Shown here: piece by piece, positions 25,623 through 36,986 of the stretch
How positions within the stretch are numbered: the first letter of the stretch is position 1
Layout of the letters: every line of letters begins with the position of its first letter
The notes under the pieces: generated by a model
Told to the model about the DNA's origin: nothing
Seen by the model: the letters and a program-made list of their open reading frames with translations, nothing else
Databases searched by the model: none
Assembly (NCBI RefSeq): GCF_028816475.1
Contig: NZ_CP118247.1
Coordinates: forward strand, 2,224,001-2,288,000
DNA length: 64,000 bases
Direction of reading: 5' to 3'
Source: Devosia rhodophyticola
GTDB taxonomy: Bacteria; Pseudomonadota; Alphaproteobacteria; Rhizobiales; Devosiaceae
Translations under genes and position numbers: made by a program

Positions 25623-26642
25623 CTACGAAAGGCTGGCGATAACCTTTTCCGCGATCTCAGGGGATACCCACTTGGTCCAGGTATCCTGTTCGGTCTTGAG
25701 GAAGTTTTCAGCCGTTGCTTCGGCGTCGGCCTGATTTTCATCACCATAAACCAGCAGCTTGCTGATTTCGGCGTTGCTCAGGCCAGCCTTGGCAAGATAG
25801 GCGGCAACGTTGGGCGCTTCTTCAGGTATCCACGAAGCCGCACCGATGATGGCAGGCGAAGATGGATAGGCTGTCTTGACGGGTGGCTTGTCGCAATCTG
25901 CATTGGTGTTGCAGGCGTAGCCTTCCTTGTCGACCGCACCCATATCCAACTGGACCGCGTCATACTTGCCCAGAATAGCTGTTGGACCCCAATAGTAAAA
26001 CAGGATCGGTTCGGTGCGCAGGAAAGCGCGCGAGATCGAGGCATCGAGCGAGCCGCCCGAACCGGGAGAAAACAGGTTCCAGGTGTCTTGCATGCCATAG
26101 GCTTTATATTCGGCCTCGGTCGCAATCTCGCAGGTCCAGCCGGGAGGGCAGGAATAGAGCCGACCCTTTGAGGTGTCCTCTGGATCAGGGAACAAATCAG
26201 GGCGGGCCACAACATCGTCGACGCTTTTCAACTCGGGATGTTCTGCAGCGACGTAGGCGGGGATAAACCAGCCTTCAACAGTGCCATCGGTGATGGCGTC
26301 GCCTAGCTTGACCACTTTGCCATCGGCAACGCCCTTGGCCCAGGGTTCTTCGATTGAACTGGTCCAGAGTTCAGGCGCAATCGCGGGCGTACCGCGCGAC
26401 AACATCGACGAAGATGTCGGCACTGTGTCGCCACTGACGATTTCGACGTTGCAGCCAAAACCTTGTTCAAGAATGGTGGCGTGGATGCGGGCCAAAGCAG
26501 CGGCGGATGGCCATGTCATCTCAGCAATGTCGATCTTCCGATCGGTACCGCATGCATTATCCTGAGCCTGGACAGGCAGACTAAGGGGAATGGTCACGCA
26601 AAGCGCCGTGACAATAGCTGCTCGTTTCCAGCTGAATATCAT
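25623..26642 (-). CDS. proX: Glycine betaine/choline-type ABC transporter substrate-binding protein
   Basis: Periplasmic receptor for a quaternary-ammonium osmoprotectant. The 339-residue protein has a signal peptide ending near residue 26 (VQAQ), then the OpuAC domain with IDIAEMTWPSAAALARIHATI, and Trp-containing ligand segments (LWTSSIEEPWAKG, EGWFIPAYVAAEHP, FYYWGPTAILGKYD). Two Cys pairs (SCPPGWTCE and ACNTNADCD) suggest disulfides. The ATG at 26642 follows AGGAACG; an upstream in-frame Met lacks signal-peptide character. The long AT-rich region upstream is suited to regulated transcription. Whether glycine betaine, proline betaine or choline is bound cannot be told. Confidence 0.92.
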   Translation of the reverse strand: MIFSWKRAAIVTALCVTIPLSLPVQAQDNACGTDRKIDIAEMTWPSAAALARIHATILEQGFGCNVEIVSGDTVPTSSSMLSRGTPAIAPELWTSSIEEPWAKGVADGKVVKLGDAITDGTVEGWFIPAYVAAEHPELKSVDDVVARPDLFPDPEDTSKGRLYSCPPGWTCEIATEAEYKAYGMQDTWNLFSPGSGGSLDASISRAFLRTEPILFYYWGPTAILGKYDAVQLDMGAVDKEGYACNTNADCDKPPVKTAYPSSPAIIGAASWIPEEAPNVAAYLAKAGLSNAEISKLLVYGDENQADAEATAENFLKTEQDTWTKWVSPEIAEKVIASLS

Positions 26643-27127
26643 AAGGTCGTTCCTGTGTATATTTGGAGAGTGGGGAACATAACCACACAATACCGATAAG
26701 TCAAAGGGCTGACCTTAACGTAAGTGAAAATAATAATCCTGTGCAAATATTTTGTATATTTGACAAGTTTAAGAATGATTTAGACAGTTTGCGCTGTAGG
26801 CATTTTCTGTGGAAATTTGTTTTAACAGTTTATCATTAATTTTGCACTTGGTGGTCAAGTTTAGTATCGAATATTACTGGCAACTTTAGCTGAGACTATC
26901 GAGAATCGGCGTGTTGCGGCAAATCGCTAAATGGGGCCTTCGAACGCTTTGGCGTGGTTTTTGTGGTGCGTGCGGCAGATTGGGCATGGAAATGCACCCA
27001 CCAAGGGTGCTATGTCGGCCCACCGAAGGCGCTGACGCGTGAAAATGCGCGGTTGGCCGACATATTGGCAGGCCTGCGCAAATGCGTCATGCGGCTGAAA
27101 CCCAGATAATCGACAAGGAAAAACTAT
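26643..27127. other. Intergenic region upstream of proX and of the DUF6481 gene
   Basis: About 485 bases without a convincing gene. The part from 26700 to 26890 is AT-rich, unlike the rest of the window, and should hold the proX promoter; it contains TTAACGTAAGTGAAAA at 26715-26730, similar at 13 of 16 positions to the site ahead of fadE. From 26894 to 27109 one plus-strand frame is open for 71 codons without an ATG; a GTG at 26954 would give 51 residues, with no ribosome-binding site. I do not call it a gene. AAGGAA at 27116-27121 serves the DUF6481 gene. Confidence 0.5.
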
Positions 27128-27487
27128 ATGACGAAGCCCGGAGACACCGGCTTTTCCGAACGCCGCCAGACAGCACTAGAAGCCAAACGGCGGCTTCTGG
27201 AAAAATTTAAGGCCGCGCCGAAGCCGGATGATCCCGAAATGATTGCCAAGCGAGCCGAGCGCGAGGCCCTTGCGGCGGCGCGGGCCGAGCGGCAAAAGCT
27301 GCGCGAGCAGGAAAAGCGCGAGAAGGCAGAGCGCCAGGATGCTGAGGCCAAGGCGGCAGCAGAAGCGGCGGCAGCGGCCGAGGCTGAGGCACGAGCCGAA
27401 GACGAAGCCAAACGCGCTCAGACCGAAGAAGAGAAAAAGGCCGAGCGTGATCGGCGCTATGCAGCGCGCAAAGCCCGCAAGCGCTAG
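27128..27487 (+). CDS. DUF6481 family protein
   Basis: A 119-residue, highly charged, alanine-rich protein matching the DUF6481 pattern common in alphaproteobacteria: an N-terminal FSERRQTALEAKRRLLEKFKA segment, a middle coiled coil of Ala, Glu, Arg and Lys (about 40-105), and a C-terminal RDRRYAARKARKR. No membrane segment or enzyme motif. Function unknown; the composition suggests an extended helix that binds nucleic acid or a partner protein, which is inference. Its TAG stop shares CTAG with the convergent methyltransferase gene. Confidence 0.85.
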   Translation: MTKPGDTGFSERRQTALEAKRRLLEKFKAAPKPDDPEMIAKRAEREALAAARAERQKLREQEKREKAERQDAEAKAAAEAAAAAEAEARAEDEAKRAQTEEEKKAERDRRYAARKARKR

Positions 27488-28155
27488 GCTTTCTTTGCCA
27501 TCCAGATAACATGACGCGCGCCACGCTTGCCGTTGGCGCGCGTTTTTATTTCCTCGACCTTGAACCCTGCCTGCCCCAGGCGTTGGGTAAATCCTGGATC
27601 TGGGGCCGACGACCAGACTGACAATATGCCGCCGGGACGCAAGGCCTTTTGGGCCGCGCGCAATCCAGCAGATGCATAAATGTCGTCATTGGCGCGCCGG
27701 GTTAGTCCTTCGGGGCCATTGTCCACATCGAGCAAAATTGCGTCGAACATCGCTTCGCTGTTGGCAATGAGGCTACCGACATCGCCTTGCCAGATAGTGG
27801 TGCGGGAATCTTCAAGGCAATCACCGAACACAGGTTTGATGGCACCGCGCGCCCAATCGATGACGGCGGGCACGAGTTCGGCAACGGTTATGCGCGCATC
27901 GGCCGGCAACACATTTTGCGCAGCGCGCAAGGTAAATCCCATACCCAGCCCGCCAATAAGAATGTGGGGGCGATTGTAGGGTTCGAGCCGCCGACAGGAC
28001 AGAACCGCCAGCGCTTCCTCGGAGCCGCTGAGGCGGCTGTTCATCAACTCGGTGGTTCCCAGCATGATTGAATATTCAGCGGCCCTCTGCATCAGACGCA
28101 GATCGCCCCCATTGCCGGGCATTCTGGCGACGTCCAATTGCTGCCAAGGGTTCAT
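27484..28155 (-). CDS. Spermidine-synthase-like SAM-dependent methyltransferase fold protein
   Basis: A 223-residue Rossmann-fold protein of the spermidine synthase-like group. Motif I is visible as ILIGGLGMGFTLRAA (about 66-80), an acidic motif II-like region as ITVAELVPAVIDWARG, and ILLDVDNGPEGLT where polyamine synthases carry their catalytic Asp. The N-terminal beta domain of true spermidine synthases is very short here, so the protein may act on another substrate. It converges with DUF6481 on a shared CTAG and diverges from the transglycosylase gene across about 194 bases. Confidence 0.8.
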   Translation of the reverse strand: MNPWQQLDVARMPGNGGDLRLMQRAAEYSIMLGTTELMNSRLSGSEEALAVLSCRRLEPYNRPHILIGGLGMGFTLRAAQNVLPADARITVAELVPAVIDWARGAIKPVFGDCLEDSRTTIWQGDVGSLIANSEAMFDAILLDVDNGPEGLTRRANDDIYASAGLRAAQKALRPGGILSVWSSAPDPGFTQRLGQAGFKVEEIKTRANGKRGARHVIWMAKKA

Positions 28156-28349
28156 GGAAAATCTTTCGCGTCAGGATATGATCGGTGCCTAATGCCCGGC
28201 GAGGTCGAGCGGGTCAAGCCATTCCGGACCACTCACGGCTGCCGCAATTGTCCAATGGGCAGCACTTGGATTAGAGATCAGTCGCGGTTAGCGGGTTTTC
28301 ATCGAGGCGCTAATTTGGGAAGGTGGTTCGTCTCATTTGGGAGCCACTG

Positions 28350-29558
28350 ATGCGGATTCGGTTTGTTCTGGCGTTCTTGACGCTGTCGTGCGGGCCGGTT
28401 CTGGCGCAGCCCGCCGAGAGCTTTGACACCTTTGTCGCCGGGTTCGCCGGTGTGGCAAAGGCTGCGGGAATTGGTGAGGCAACCTATCGTTCTGCGATGG
28501 TAGGGCTAACACCTGATCCGAAAACGCCGGCGCTCGTGAGTGGTCAACCCGAGTTCACCACCCCGATCTGGGACTATATGGATGCGCGGGTAAGTGCTGG
28601 ACGAATTAGGCGTGGGCAGGCCGCCATGAGGGCCAATGCTGGCCTGTTCGAAGCGGTGGGCGCGCGTTACGGCGTTGATCCCTATATTCTTGGGGCGATC
28701 TGGGGCATGGAGACCGATTACGGCGCGGTGCTTGGCAATACGAGCCTTATCCGCCCGATTGTGCGGTCATTGGCCACATTGGTACATCAGCGACGCTCGC
28801 GGCTTAAGGAGGACACCGCCGATTTGATTGCCGCCCTGCAACTGGTGCAGCGTGGGCCGCTCGACAGTCGGCAGCTGGTGGGATCATGGGCGGGCGCCAT
28901 AGGACACCTGCAAGTCAATCCATCAAGCGTTGTCGCCTATGGTACCGATGGCGACGGTGACGGCGGGATCGACTTGCACCATTCGCTGGCTGATGCGCTG
29001 GCGACCAGTGCGAAATTTCTGTTGGCGCTTGGGTATGAGCCGGGCCTTGATTGGGGCTTTGAGGTGCAGTTGCCCGATGGATTCGATTATCTGTTGGCCG
29101 AGCGTGAGCAGTTGCGGCCAGTGGCGTTTTATGCTGATCGGGGCGTTAGCCGGGTCAAGGGGCGGCAATTTTCCGATTTGTCAGTGCCGGTCTTTCTCTA
29201 TGTTCCCGCTGGCAAGGATGGGCCCAAGTTTTTGATGACGCAGAATTATCTGGCGCTCAAAGGTTATAATTTTTCTGACAGTTACGCGCTGTCGGTGGCG
29301 CACATGACGGATCGACTCAAGGGAAGTGGCAGTTTTGTCCACGATTGGCCCCGCAGCACCAAATTTCCCAATCTTGGTCAACGTAAGGCCATTCAAGAGG
29401 CGCTGATTTCGCTAGGCCTTTATCAGGGGGCGGTCGATGGGCGGATTGGGCCGATCAGCCAACGCGCCTACGCCAGGTTTCAGGCCTCTCGCGGCGAAAT
29501 GGCCGATGGTTTCATCACCCGGGCCAGTTACGCCGAGCTTGAGGCGGCCGTGCAGTAA
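28350..29558 (+). CDS. Lytic murein transglycosylase, MltB family
   Basis: Cleaves peptidoglycan glycan strands in the periplasm. The 402-residue protein has a signal peptide of about 20 residues (ending VLAQ), an SLT_2/MltB catalytic domain (about 25-325) with Glu121 in AIWGMETDYG as catalytic acid, IGHLQVNPSS and YGTDGDGDGGIDL, and a C-terminal peptidoglycan-binding type 1 domain (about 340-400, with IQEALISLGLYQGAVDGRIG). There is no lipobox, so it is probably soluble. GGGAG precedes the ATG at 28350. The SGNH-hydrolase gene follows 72 bases later, possibly in the same cell-wall transcription unit. Confidence 0.93.
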   Translation: MRIRFVLAFLTLSCGPVLAQPAESFDTFVAGFAGVAKAAGIGEATYRSAMVGLTPDPKTPALVSGQPEFTTPIWDYMDARVSAGRIRRGQAAMRANAGLFEAVGARYGVDPYILGAIWGMETDYGAVLGNTSLIRPIVRSLATLVHQRRSRLKEDTADLIAALQLVQRGPLDSRQLVGSWAGAIGHLQVNPSSVVAYGTDGDGDGGIDLHHSLADALATSAKFLLALGYEPGLDWGFEVQLPDGFDYLLAEREQLRPVAFYADRGVSRVKGRQFSDLSVPVFLYVPAGKDGPKFLMTQNYLALKGYNFSDSYALSVAHMTDRLKGSGSFVHDWPRSTKFPNLGQRKAIQEALISLGLYQGAVDGRIGPISQRAYARFQASRGEMADGFITRASYAELEAAVQ

Positions 29559-29630
29559 CTTTGGCGCAATGGCGTTGGCCAAGCCTTGTGGCATGCGATA
29601 AACTGACAGAAGTTTATTGCCAGAGATACC

Positions 29631-30791
29631 ATGTTCCGAGTTCTGTTTATTGCCCTGTTGGCCGTATTTGTTGTTAACGACCTGGCGCCTGCATGGGCGC
29701 AGGAGCGGGTCGAATTGGCGCAGGCTGAAAAACGCCGGACGCTTTTTGACATGCTGTTTGGTGAGGAAGCCGCCCCCGCCCCTCCGCCACCGCCGGTGCG
29801 CCAGCAACAACGGACGCGCAAGGCCGCACCGGTGGCCAGTGCGCCAGCGAGCCAGCCTGCACCAACAATAGAAAAGACCCAAGGGGCGACACGGCTGGCA
29901 GTGTTTGGCGATTCATTGGCTGTGGACCTGTCGAAGGCGCTGGAGCGACGCTATGCGGGCGATCCCAATCTAGAAGTGATAAATGAAGGGGTGGGCTCGT
30001 CGGGATTTGTACGCGATGATTTTTTTGACTGGAACCGCGCGATTGGCGAGCAGGTTGCCGCTGACAGTTTTGATCTGGCCATTGTCATCATCGGTATCAA
30101 TGATCGACAGGAAATTCGCGAGGGGGGCAAGGGCTATTCACCGCTGAGCGAAGGTTGGACGGCAATCTACAAGGAGCGTATCGCCAAATTTCTCAACCAG
30201 TTGCGGGTTGCGGGCAAACCGGTGATCTGGCTTGGGCTGCCGCCAATGTCCAAATCGGGCTATTCGGGTGCCATTGGAGAAATCAGCGCCGTGCAGCGGC
30301 TGGCCAGCGTTTCGGGCGGGGCTGAGTTCCTGGATATTTATGAACGGTTTTTGGGCGAGGATGGCAAATATTCGTCCTATGGACCCGATGTGAACGGGCA
30401 GAATGCGCGAATGCGCAAGAGTGACGGCATTCATTTTTCAAGCGCTGGCGCTGATAAACTGGCGTTCTATCTGAGCCAGCCAATTCGGAACTTTTACCGC
30501 GGTGGTGCGGTCACGGTTGCGGTGTCGGATTCGTTGCGGGGGACTGATGCCGGCGCCATGGTCCGGCTGCCTTATCAGGGGCTAGGGCAAACGCGGTTGC
30601 TTGAAGTTGCAGGGGCCGTGATCCCGCTGGGACGATCAGCGGCGCCCGCCGGGACACTTCTGACGTCCCATGACCTGGCGCGCACCGAGCCTTTTCCGCT
30701 GGAGCAGCTCATTGAGGCACCGATGGGGCGGGTGGATGCGTTTGGCGTTGGTTTGGTGCCGGATGAAGATGGCTCGACCGCCGTGCCTTGA
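29631..30791 (+). CDS. DUF459 SGNH/GDSL hydrolase-like exported protein
   Basis: A 386-residue exported protein. A signal peptide (about 1-24, ending AWAQ) is followed by a Pro/Ala-rich linker (about 48-80), then an SGNH domain: [13 protein letters not shown] with Ser95 (block I), NEGVGSSGF (block II Gly), IGINDRQ with block III Asn, and [10 protein letters not shown] with the Asp-x-x-His of block V. All catalytic residues of the esterase family are present. DUF459 members may edit acyl groups on cell-wall or surface polymers; the substrate is not known. Its position after a lytic transglycosylase fits a cell-envelope role. Confidence 0.88.
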   Translation: MFRVLFIALLAVFVVNDLAPAWAQERVELAQAEKRRTLFDMLFGEEAAPAPPPPPVRQQQRTRKAAPVASAPASQPAPTIEKTQGATRLAVFGDSLAVDLSKALERRYAGDPNLEVINEGVGSSGFVRDDFFDWNRAIGEQVAADSFDLAIVIIGINDRQEIREGGKGYSPLSEGWTAIYKERIAKFLNQLRVAGKPVIWLGLPPMSKSGYSGAIGEISAVQRLASVSGGAEFLDIYERFLGEDGKYSSYGPDVNGQNARMRKSDGIHFSSAGADKLAFYLSQPIRNFYRGGAVTVAVSDSLRGTDAGAMVRLPYQGLGQTRLLEVAGAVIPLGRSAAPAGTLLTSHDLARTEPFPLEQLIEAPMGRVDAFGVGLVPDEDGSTAVP

Positions 30792-30802
30792 TGGTGGCGT
30801 AT

Positions 30803-30822
30803 GGGGCGCCCGAAGGCACCCC
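30803..30822. terminator. Hairpin between convergent DUF459 and gltD genes
   Basis: GGGG-C-GCC and GGC-A-CCCC arms around a CGAA tetraloop, with one C/A mismatch, lie in the 39-base gap between the two stops. No T-run follows on either strand, so termination strength is doubtful. Confidence 0.35.
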
Positions 30823-30830
30823 AATGACAT

Positions 30831-32258
30831 TCAGCGTGGCAGGTCCGTGCGCCCCATCAACTCAAGATCAATGGCCCGGGCGGCCTGGCGCCCTTCGCGG
30901 ATGGCCCAGACCACCAGCGACTGGCCGCGACGCATGTCGCCAGCGGCAAAAACCTTGCCGACAGTTGTCTTATAGCTGAACGTATCGGCCAACAGATTGC
31001 CGCGTGGGTCAAGCTTGGCATCGAGCTGGGCAAGCATGCCTTCGTGGATCGGGTGGGCAAAGCCGATAGCCAAAAGCACCAGGTCTGCCTTGATAACAAA
31101 TTCGGTTCCGGGAATGGGTTGACGCTTGCGATCAACGCGCGCGACTTCAACGCCGGTAACCTCACCCTTTGCATTGCCAATGATCTTCATGGTGCCGGCT
31201 GCAAATTCGCGAATGGCGCCTTCGGCCTGAGAGGATGAAGTGCGCATCTTGACCGCCCAATTGGGCCAGTTGGTCAGTTTGTCTTCCATATGGGGCGGTT
31301 GGGTGCGCACATCGAGTTGGGTCACTGCAATGGCGCCCTGACGGAAGGAGGTGCCGACACAGTCCGAGGCAGTATCGCCTCCGCCCACGACGACAACGTG
31401 TTTGCTGGCGGCGATCAATTGGGCCTCGCCAGAAATATCTTCGCCACCCAAACGGCGATTGGCCTGCACCAGAAAGGGCATGGCGAAATGCACGCCGTGA
31501 AGATCTACGCCCTCAGCGTCGACGTCGCGCGGATGCTCGGAGCCGCCGCACAGCAGCACGGCGTCGTGTTGATTTTGCAGGTCTGACAGGGGACGGGTTA
31601 CGCCGATATTCTCGCCATAGTGAAAAGTGACGCCTTCGGCAGTCATTTGATCAATACGGAAATCGACATGTTCTTTTTCCATCTTGAAATCGGGAATGCC
31701 ATAGCGCAGCAGGCCACCAGCCTTAGGTTCACGCTCATAGACGTGAACGTCGTGACCGGCCCGCGCCAATTGCTGGGCCGCAGCCATGCCCGCAGGGCCG
31801 GAGCCTACGATGGCAACCGATTTGCCGGTCTTGTTGGGGTTTATCTGTGGCTTGATCCAGCCATTCCGAATGGCACGGTCAGCGATAGCCTGCTCGACAG
31901 TCTTGATGGCGACAGGAACGTCCTCAAGATTGAGCGTGCAGGCTTCTTCGCACGGCGCAGGACAAATGCGGCCGGTGAATTCGGGAAAATTGTTGGTTGA
32001 GTGCAGATTGCGCGTCGCCTCTTTCCAATCGCCATTATAAACCAAATCGTTCCAGTCGGGGATCTGGTTGTTAACCGGGCAACCGGTATCGCCATGGCAA
32101 TAGGGCACGCCGCAATCCATGCAGCGCGCCGCCTGATCAATGATCCGCCCCTCTGACATGGGGATGGTGAATTCGCCAAAATGACGCACGCGATCTGACG
32201 CTGGTTCGTAGCGTGGTTCTTCGCGATCAATCTCGAGAAAGCCTGTAACTTTACCCAT
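30831..32258 (-). CDS. gltD: Glutamate synthase, small (beta) subunit
   Basis: Feeds electrons from NADPH to the large subunit for glutamate synthesis. The 475-residue flavoprotein has the N-terminal iron-sulfur region with [19 protein letters not shown] (about 46-64) and [11 protein letters not shown], then FAD-binding [24 protein letters not shown] (read as short blocks near 148) and the NADPH-binding [13 protein letters not shown] near 290. It follows gltB by 12 bases in the same operon. There is no sign of the alternative archaeal or sulfide-dehydrogenase type; length and motifs are those of bacterial GltD. Confidence 0.97.
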   Translation of the reverse strand: MGKVTGFLEIDREEPRYEPASDRVRHFGEFTIPMSEGRIIDQAARCMDCGVPYCHGDTGCPVNNQIPDWNDLVYNGDWKEATRNLHSTNNFPEFTGRICPAPCEEACTLNLEDVPVAIKTVEQAIADRAIRNGWIKPQINPNKTGKSVAIVGSGPAGMAAAQQLARAGHDVHVYEREPKAGGLLRYGIPDFKMEKEHVDFRIDQMTAEGVTFHYGENIGVTRPLSDLQNQHDAVLLCGGSEHPRDVDAEGVDLHGVHFAMPFLVQANRRLGGEDISGEAQLIAASKHVVVVGGGDTASDCVGTSFRQGAIAVTQLDVRTQPPHMEDKLTNWPNWAVKMRTSSSQAEGAIREFAAGTMKIIGNAKGEVTGVEVARVDRKRQPIPGTEFVIKADLVLLAIGFAHPIHEGMLAQLDAKLDPRGNLLADTFSYKTTVGKVFAAGDMRRGQSLVVWAIREGRQAARAIDLELMGRTDLPR

Positions 32259-32270
32259 TTGTGCTCTCTC

Positions 32271-35200
32271 CTATTCTGCTGCCGCTGCACCAAGACCGGC
32301 GCCGCGCTTCTTTTCCATTTCGCGGATGGCACGGCGATATTCGACGGGCATGACTTTGACGAATTTGGGCCGCATCTCAACCCAGTTATCCAGAATGTAT
32401 TTTGCGCGGGTCGAACCGGTATAGTGCAGATGGTTCGAAATGAGCTGGTGCAGACGTTCATCGTCGTGCTTGGTCATGTCGCCCGAAATATCGACGCGGC
32501 CATGCCATTCGAGATCCCCGCCGTGATGGTGGATCTTTTGCATGAGGTTTTCTTCCTCGGGCACCGGCTCGAGATCGACCATGGCCAGATTGCAGCGCGA
32601 GCGGAAGGTCTCGTCCTCATCGAGCACATAGGCGACGCCACCGGACATGCCAGCAGCAAAATTGCGGCCGGTCTTGCCGATGACGACCACGGCACCGCCA
32701 GTCATATATTCGCAGCCGTGGTCGCCGGTGCCTTCGACAACCGCGATAGCGCCCGAATTGCGCACCGCAAATCGTTCACCGGCAACGCCCCGGAAATAGC
32801 ACTCGCCGGCAATTGCGCCATAAAGCACGGTATTGCCCACGATGATCGATTCCTCGGGCTTGATGACGGCTTTGTCAGAGGGGCGCACCACAATGCGGCC
32901 GCCTGAAAGCCCCTTGCCGACATAGTCATTGGCATCGCCGATCATGTCGATGGAAATGCCCTGACTGAGGAACGCACCAAAACTCTGGCCGGCGGTGCCG
33001 GTCAGCTTGATGGCAATGGTATCGTCGGGCAAACCGTCGTGGCCATATTTGCGAGCCAGTTCGCCCGACAGCATCGCACCAGTCGAGCGGTCGCGCGAGC
33101 GGATTGGCAGATCGATTTGTACGGGCGTGCCGTTTGCGAGGGCCGGTTGGGCCAGTTCGATCAACTGGCGGTCCAGCACCGATTCCAGATGGTGGTTCTG
33201 GAGTTCGGAATGATAGAGCGTATCGTCGCCTTGTGGTTCTGGCTTGTAGAACAGCTTGGTAAAATCGATGCCCACGGCCTTTGAATGATCGGCCAACCGA
33301 CGCTGGTCGAGCAGATCGGAGCGTCCGACCAGTTCATTGAGCGAGCGGGCGCCAAGCTGGGCCATCAGGCCGCGCAGTTCGTCGGCGATGAAGAAGAAAT
33401 AGTTGATGACGTGCTCTGGCGTGCCCTTGAAGCGCTTGCGCAAGACGGGGTCTTGCGTGGCAACGCCAACGGGGCAGGTGTTGAGATGGCACTTGCGCAT
33501 CATGATGCAGCCCGCCGCAATCAAGGGCGCCGTCGAGAAGCCGAATTCGTCGGCCCCAAGCAGGGCACCGATCAAGACGTCGCGGCCGGTTTTGAGACCG
33601 CCATCAACCTGCAGGATGACACGTGACCGCAAGCGGTTGAGTACCAGGGTCTGGTGGGTTTCGGCGAGGCCAATTTCCCATGGACCACCGGCGTGCTTGA
33701 GCGAAGTTAGTGGCGAAGCGCCGGTGCCGCCGTCATAACCGGAAACAGTGATGTGGTCGGCGCGCGCTTTGGCGACCCCGGCGGCAACCGTTCCGACACC
33801 AACTTCGGACACCAGTTTGACTGAGACATTGGCCTGCTCATTGACGTTCTTGAGATCGTAAATCAGCTGGGCCAAATCTTCGATCGAGTAGATGTCATGG
33901 TGCGGTGGAGGCGAAATCAGACCAACGCCGGGCGTCGAGTGGCGGGTCTTGGCAACGATCCAGTCGACCTTATGGCCGGGCAATTGCCCGCCTTCTCCGG
34001 GCTTGGCGCCCTGTGCGACCTTGATTTGCAGGGCGTCGGCGTTGACCAGATATTCGGTGGTGACGCCAAAACGCCCCGAAGCGATCTGCTTGATGGCCGA
34101 GCGGAGGGGATTAGAGGAGCCGTCGGACAGGGGCCTGTAGCGATCCGGCTCTTCGCCGCCTTCGCCAGTGTTTGACTTGCCGCCAATGCGGTTCATCGCC
34201 ATGGCCAGCGTTGTGTGCGCTTCGCGTGAGATCGAGCCGAACGACATGGCGCCAGTCACGAAACGCTTGACGATATCAACGGCAGGTTCGACTTCCCCAA
34301 GGGCGACGGGCGCCCCCATTGGTCTGACATCGAACAGGTTGCGAATGGCAAGATAACCGTTCTCGCCCGAGTTCACCCGCTCGGCAAAACTGTTGTAGCG
34401 CGTCTGGGCGGTTTCGGGGCTTTGGTCATGGAAACGGACGGCGTGCTGGAGATCGGCAACTACGTCAGGCGACCATGCATGCTTTTCCCCGCGGATGCGA
34501 TACATATATTCGCCACCGACATCGAGTGCCTTGCGCAGGACGGCGTCATTGCCGAACGCGCCTTTATGGCGATTGACGGTTTCAGAGGCGATTTCGGGCA
34601 GGCCAACACCCTCAATAGTGGTGGCGGTGCCAAAGAAATAGCGCTTGACGAATGGGGTCGACAGGCCAATTGCGTCGAAAATTTGAGCGCCGCAATAAGA
34701 CTGATAGGTCGAAATTCCCATTTTGGACATGACCTTGAGCAAGCCCTTGCCCACCGACTTGATATAGCGGTGGATCACCTCATGGGCGTCCACCTCGGGC
34801 GGATATTCGCCTTCGGCGTGTAGCGCTGCCAAGGTTTCAAACGCCAAGTAGGGGTTGATGGCTTCAGCGCCATAGCCCGCCAGCATGGCGAAATGGTGCA
34901 TTTCGCGCGCTTCCCCGGTTTCAACAACCAGACCTGAAGAGGTGCGCAGACCTTTGCGGATCAAATGGTGGTGCACCGCAGCGGTGGCCAGAAGTGCTGG
35001 AATGGCGATGCGATCAGCGGCGACCAAACGGTCCGAAAGGATGATGATGTTGTATTCGCCGCGAACGGCGGTTTCGGCCAGTTCGCAAATGGCGTTGATG
35101 GCCGCCTCCATCCCTGGCGCGCCTTCGTTGGCAGCATAGGTGATGTCGAGTGTCTTGGTCTTGAACTGGTTGTCGGCCATGTCACCGATAACGCGGATCT

Positions 35201-36986
35201 TTTCGAGATCCTCGTTGGTCAGGATGGGCTGACGCACTTCAAGGCGCTTTTGCTTGGCGACGCCTTCAAGGTCAAAAAGATTGGGCCGCGGGCCAATGAA
35301 GGAGACGAGGCTCATCACAGATTCTTCGCGGATCGGGTCAATCGGGGGATTAGTGACCTGCGCGAAATTCTGCTTGAAATAGGTGTAGAGCAGCTTTGAC
35401 TTTTCACTGAGGGCAGAAATTGGCGTGTCTGTGCCCATCGAGCCGACCGCTTCCTGACCAGTGGTGGCCATGGGCGCGATCAGGATCTTGAGATCTTCCT
35501 GGGTGTAGCCAAAGGCCTGCATACGGTCGAGCAGGCTTTCGGAAGTCTTGGGGGCCTTCGGCTCTGCTTGGGGCAGGTCTTCGAGCACGATCTGGGTGCG
35601 AGCCAGCCATTCGGCATAAGGGTTCTTGGTGGCGAGCGCCTGCTTGATCTCGTCATCGGAAATGATGCGACCTTCTTCAAGGTCGATCAACAGCATGCGC
35701 CCCGGCTGCAGGCGCCAGCGCTCTACAATGTCTTCGTCGGGAATGGTCAGAACGCCAGATTCGGAGGCAAGAACCACATGACCTTCCTTGGTCACCAGAT
35801 AGCGGGCAGGGCGCAATCCGTTGCGATCAAGGGTTGCAACAACGTAACGGCCATCGCTCAGGGACATGGCGGCCGGACCGTCCCATGGCTCCATCAGGGC
35901 TGCGTGATATTCATAAAAGGCGCGGCGGGTTTCATCCATGAGTGGATTGCCCGCCCAGGCCTCGGGGATCAGCATCATGGCGGCGTGGGGCAGCGAGTAG
36001 CCACCGCGCACCAGAAATTCGAGCGCATTGTCAAAACAGGCGGTGTCGGACTGGCCTTCGTAAGAAATGGGCCACAGCTTGGAGATGTCATCGCCAAACA
36101 GTTTTGAGGATACTGACGCCTGCCGCGCGGCCATCCAGTTGACGTTACCGCGAATGGTATTGATTTCACCGTTGTGGGTGGTCATCCGGTAGGGGTGGGC
36201 CAGACGCCAACTGGGGAAAGTGTTGGTTGAAAAGCGCTGATGCACCAGAGCGATGGCGCTCTGAAAATCTTCGTCGTGCAGGTCAGCATAAAAGGCGCCA
36301 AGCTGGAAGGCGAGGAACATGCCCTTATAAACTATGGTGCGAGCCGACATCGACACAACGTAAAAGCCGTTGTCGTCGTTGGATTCAGGGATGCTGGCGT
36401 AGACCGTGTTGGAGATCACCTTCCGCACGATCAAAAGCTTGCGCTCGAACTCGTCAAGGCTGAGGCCGTCGGGGCGCGCCAGGAACAGTTGTTCGATAAT
36501 GGGTTGGGTGTCAGTTACGCCCTTGGGAAGGGTGGAGTTGTCAACCGGCACGATGCGGGTACCCAGGACGGTCAGCCCTTCGCGTTCAAAACAGCCAAGA
36601 ATTGCCTCGGCGCAGCGGTCGCGCATGGCAACTTCGTTGGGATAGAACAGCATGGCCACGCCGTAGTAGTGCTTGGCGGGCAGGGCAAAGTCTACTGACT
36701 TTTCCAGAAACGCGTGTGGGATCTGGATCAGAATGCCGGCGCCATCGCCCATCAGGGGATCGGCACCGACAGCGCCGCGATGTTCAAGGTTTTCAAGAAT
36801 TTCAAGGCCCTTCTGAACCACTTCGTGGCTGGGCCTGTTCTTGATATTGGCGATCATGCCGATGCCGCAGGCATCATGTTCATTGGCGGCGGTGTATAGT
36901 CCCTGATCGGCTGGACGGCCGCTGGTTTTGGCGATGGCAGTGTTGTCGGTGACGGGTTGCAGGGAGCCGGTCATTTCATGTGCCAT
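32271..36986 (-). CDS. gltB: Glutamate synthase, large (alpha) subunit
   Basis: Transfers the amide nitrogen of glutamine to 2-oxoglutarate, yielding two glutamates. The 1571-residue protein starts with a 39-residue propeptide before the catalytic Cys40 of DACGIGM (class II glutaminase domain, to about 430). The central linker, the FMN-binding synthase domain (about 850-1220, with [19 protein letters not shown]) and the [3Fe-4S] site [15 protein letters not shown] follow. The C-terminal GXGXG beta-helix domain is last. I chose the ATG at 36986, with AAGGA ahead of it, over an upstream Met; it sets the normal propeptide length. A long upstream region with repeated TTGTCC elements probably carries its control sites. 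Confidence 0.97.
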   Translation of the reverse strand: MAHEMTGSLQPVTDNTAIAKTSGRPADQGLYTAANEHDACGIGMIANIKNRPSHEVVQKGLEILENLEHRGAVGADPLMGDGAGILIQIPHAFLEKSVDFALPAKHYYGVAMLFYPNEVAMRDRCAEAILGCFEREGLTVLGTRIVPVDNSTLPKGVTDTQPIIEQLFLARPDGLSLDEFERKLLIVRKVISNTVYASIPESNDDNGFYVVSMSARTIVYKGMFLAFQLGAFYADLHDEDFQSAIALVHQRFSTNTFPSWRLAHPYRMTTHNGEINTIRGNVNWMAARQASVSSKLFGDDISKLWPISYEGQSDTACFDNALEFLVRGGYSLPHAAMMLIPEAWAGNPLMDETRRAFYEYHAALMEPWDGPAAMSLSDGRYVVATLDRNGLRPARYLVTKEGHVVLASESGVLTIPDEDIVERWRLQPGRMLLIDLEEGRIISDDEIKQALATKNPYAEWLARTQIVLEDLPQAEPKAPKTSESLLDRMQAFGYTQEDLKILIAPMATTGQEAVGSMGTDTPISALSEKSKLLYTYFKQNFAQVTNPPIDPIREESVMSLVSFIGPRPNLFDLEGVAKQKRLEVRQPILTNEDLEKIRVIGDMADNQFKTKTLDITYAANEGAPGMEAAINAICELAETAVRGEYNIIILSDRLVAADRIAIPALLATAAVHHHLIRKGLRTSSGLVVETGEAREMHHFAMLAGYGAEAINPYLAFETLAALHAEGEYPPEVDAHEVIHRYIKSVGKGLLKVMSKMGISTYQSYCGAQIFDAIGLSTPFVKRYFFGTATTIEGVGLPEIASETVNRHKGAFGNDAVLRKALDVGGEYMYRIRGEKHAWSPDVVADLQHAVRFHDQSPETAQTRYNSFAERVNSGENGYLAIRNLFDVRPMGAPVALGEVEPAVDIVKRFVTGAMSFGSISREAHTTLAMAMNRIGGKSNTGEGGEEPDRYRPLSDGSSNPLRSAIKQIASGRFGVTTEYLVNADALQIKVAQGAKPGEGGQLPGHKVDWIVAKTRHSTPGVGLISPPPHHDIYSIEDLAQLIYDLKNVNEQANVSVKLVSEVGVGTVAAGVAKARADHITVSGYDGGTGASPLTSLKHAGGPWEIGLAETHQTLVLNRLRSRVILQVDGGLKTGRDVLIGALLGADEFGFSTAPLIAAGCIMMRKCHLNTCPVGVATQDPVLRKRFKGTPEHVINYFFFIADELRGLMAQLGARSLNELVGRSDLLDQRRLADHSKAVGIDFTKLFYKPEPQGDDTLYHSELQNHHLESVLDRQLIELAQPALANGTPVQIDLPIRSRDRSTGAMLSGELARKYGHDGLPDDTIAIKLTGTAGQSFGAFLSQGISIDMIGDANDYVGKGLSGGRIVVRPSDKAVIKPEESIIVGNTVLYGAIAGECYFRGVAGERFAVRNSGAIAVVEGTGDHGCEYMTGGAVVVIGKTGRNFAAGMSGGVAYVLDEDETFRSRCNLAMVDLEPVPEEENLMQKIHHHGGDLEWHGRVDISGDMTKHDDERLHQLISNHLHYTGSTRAKYILDNWVEMRPKFVKVMPVEYRRAIREMEKKRGAGLGAAAAE

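Noticed and set aside
26769..26783. CtrA-like TTAA-N7-TTAG upstream of proX
   Set aside because: One mismatch to the half-site in an AT-rich stretch where such matches arise by chance.
26894..27109. 71-codon open frame upstream of the DUF6481 gene, with a possible GTG start at 26954
   Set aside because: No ATG, no ribosome-binding site and no recognisable family; open frames of this length are common in GC-rich DNA.
27243..27480. Low-complexity Ala/Glu/Arg-rich stretch that could be taken for a tandem repeat
   Set aside because: No regular repeat unit at DNA level; it is the normal composition of DUF6481 proteins.
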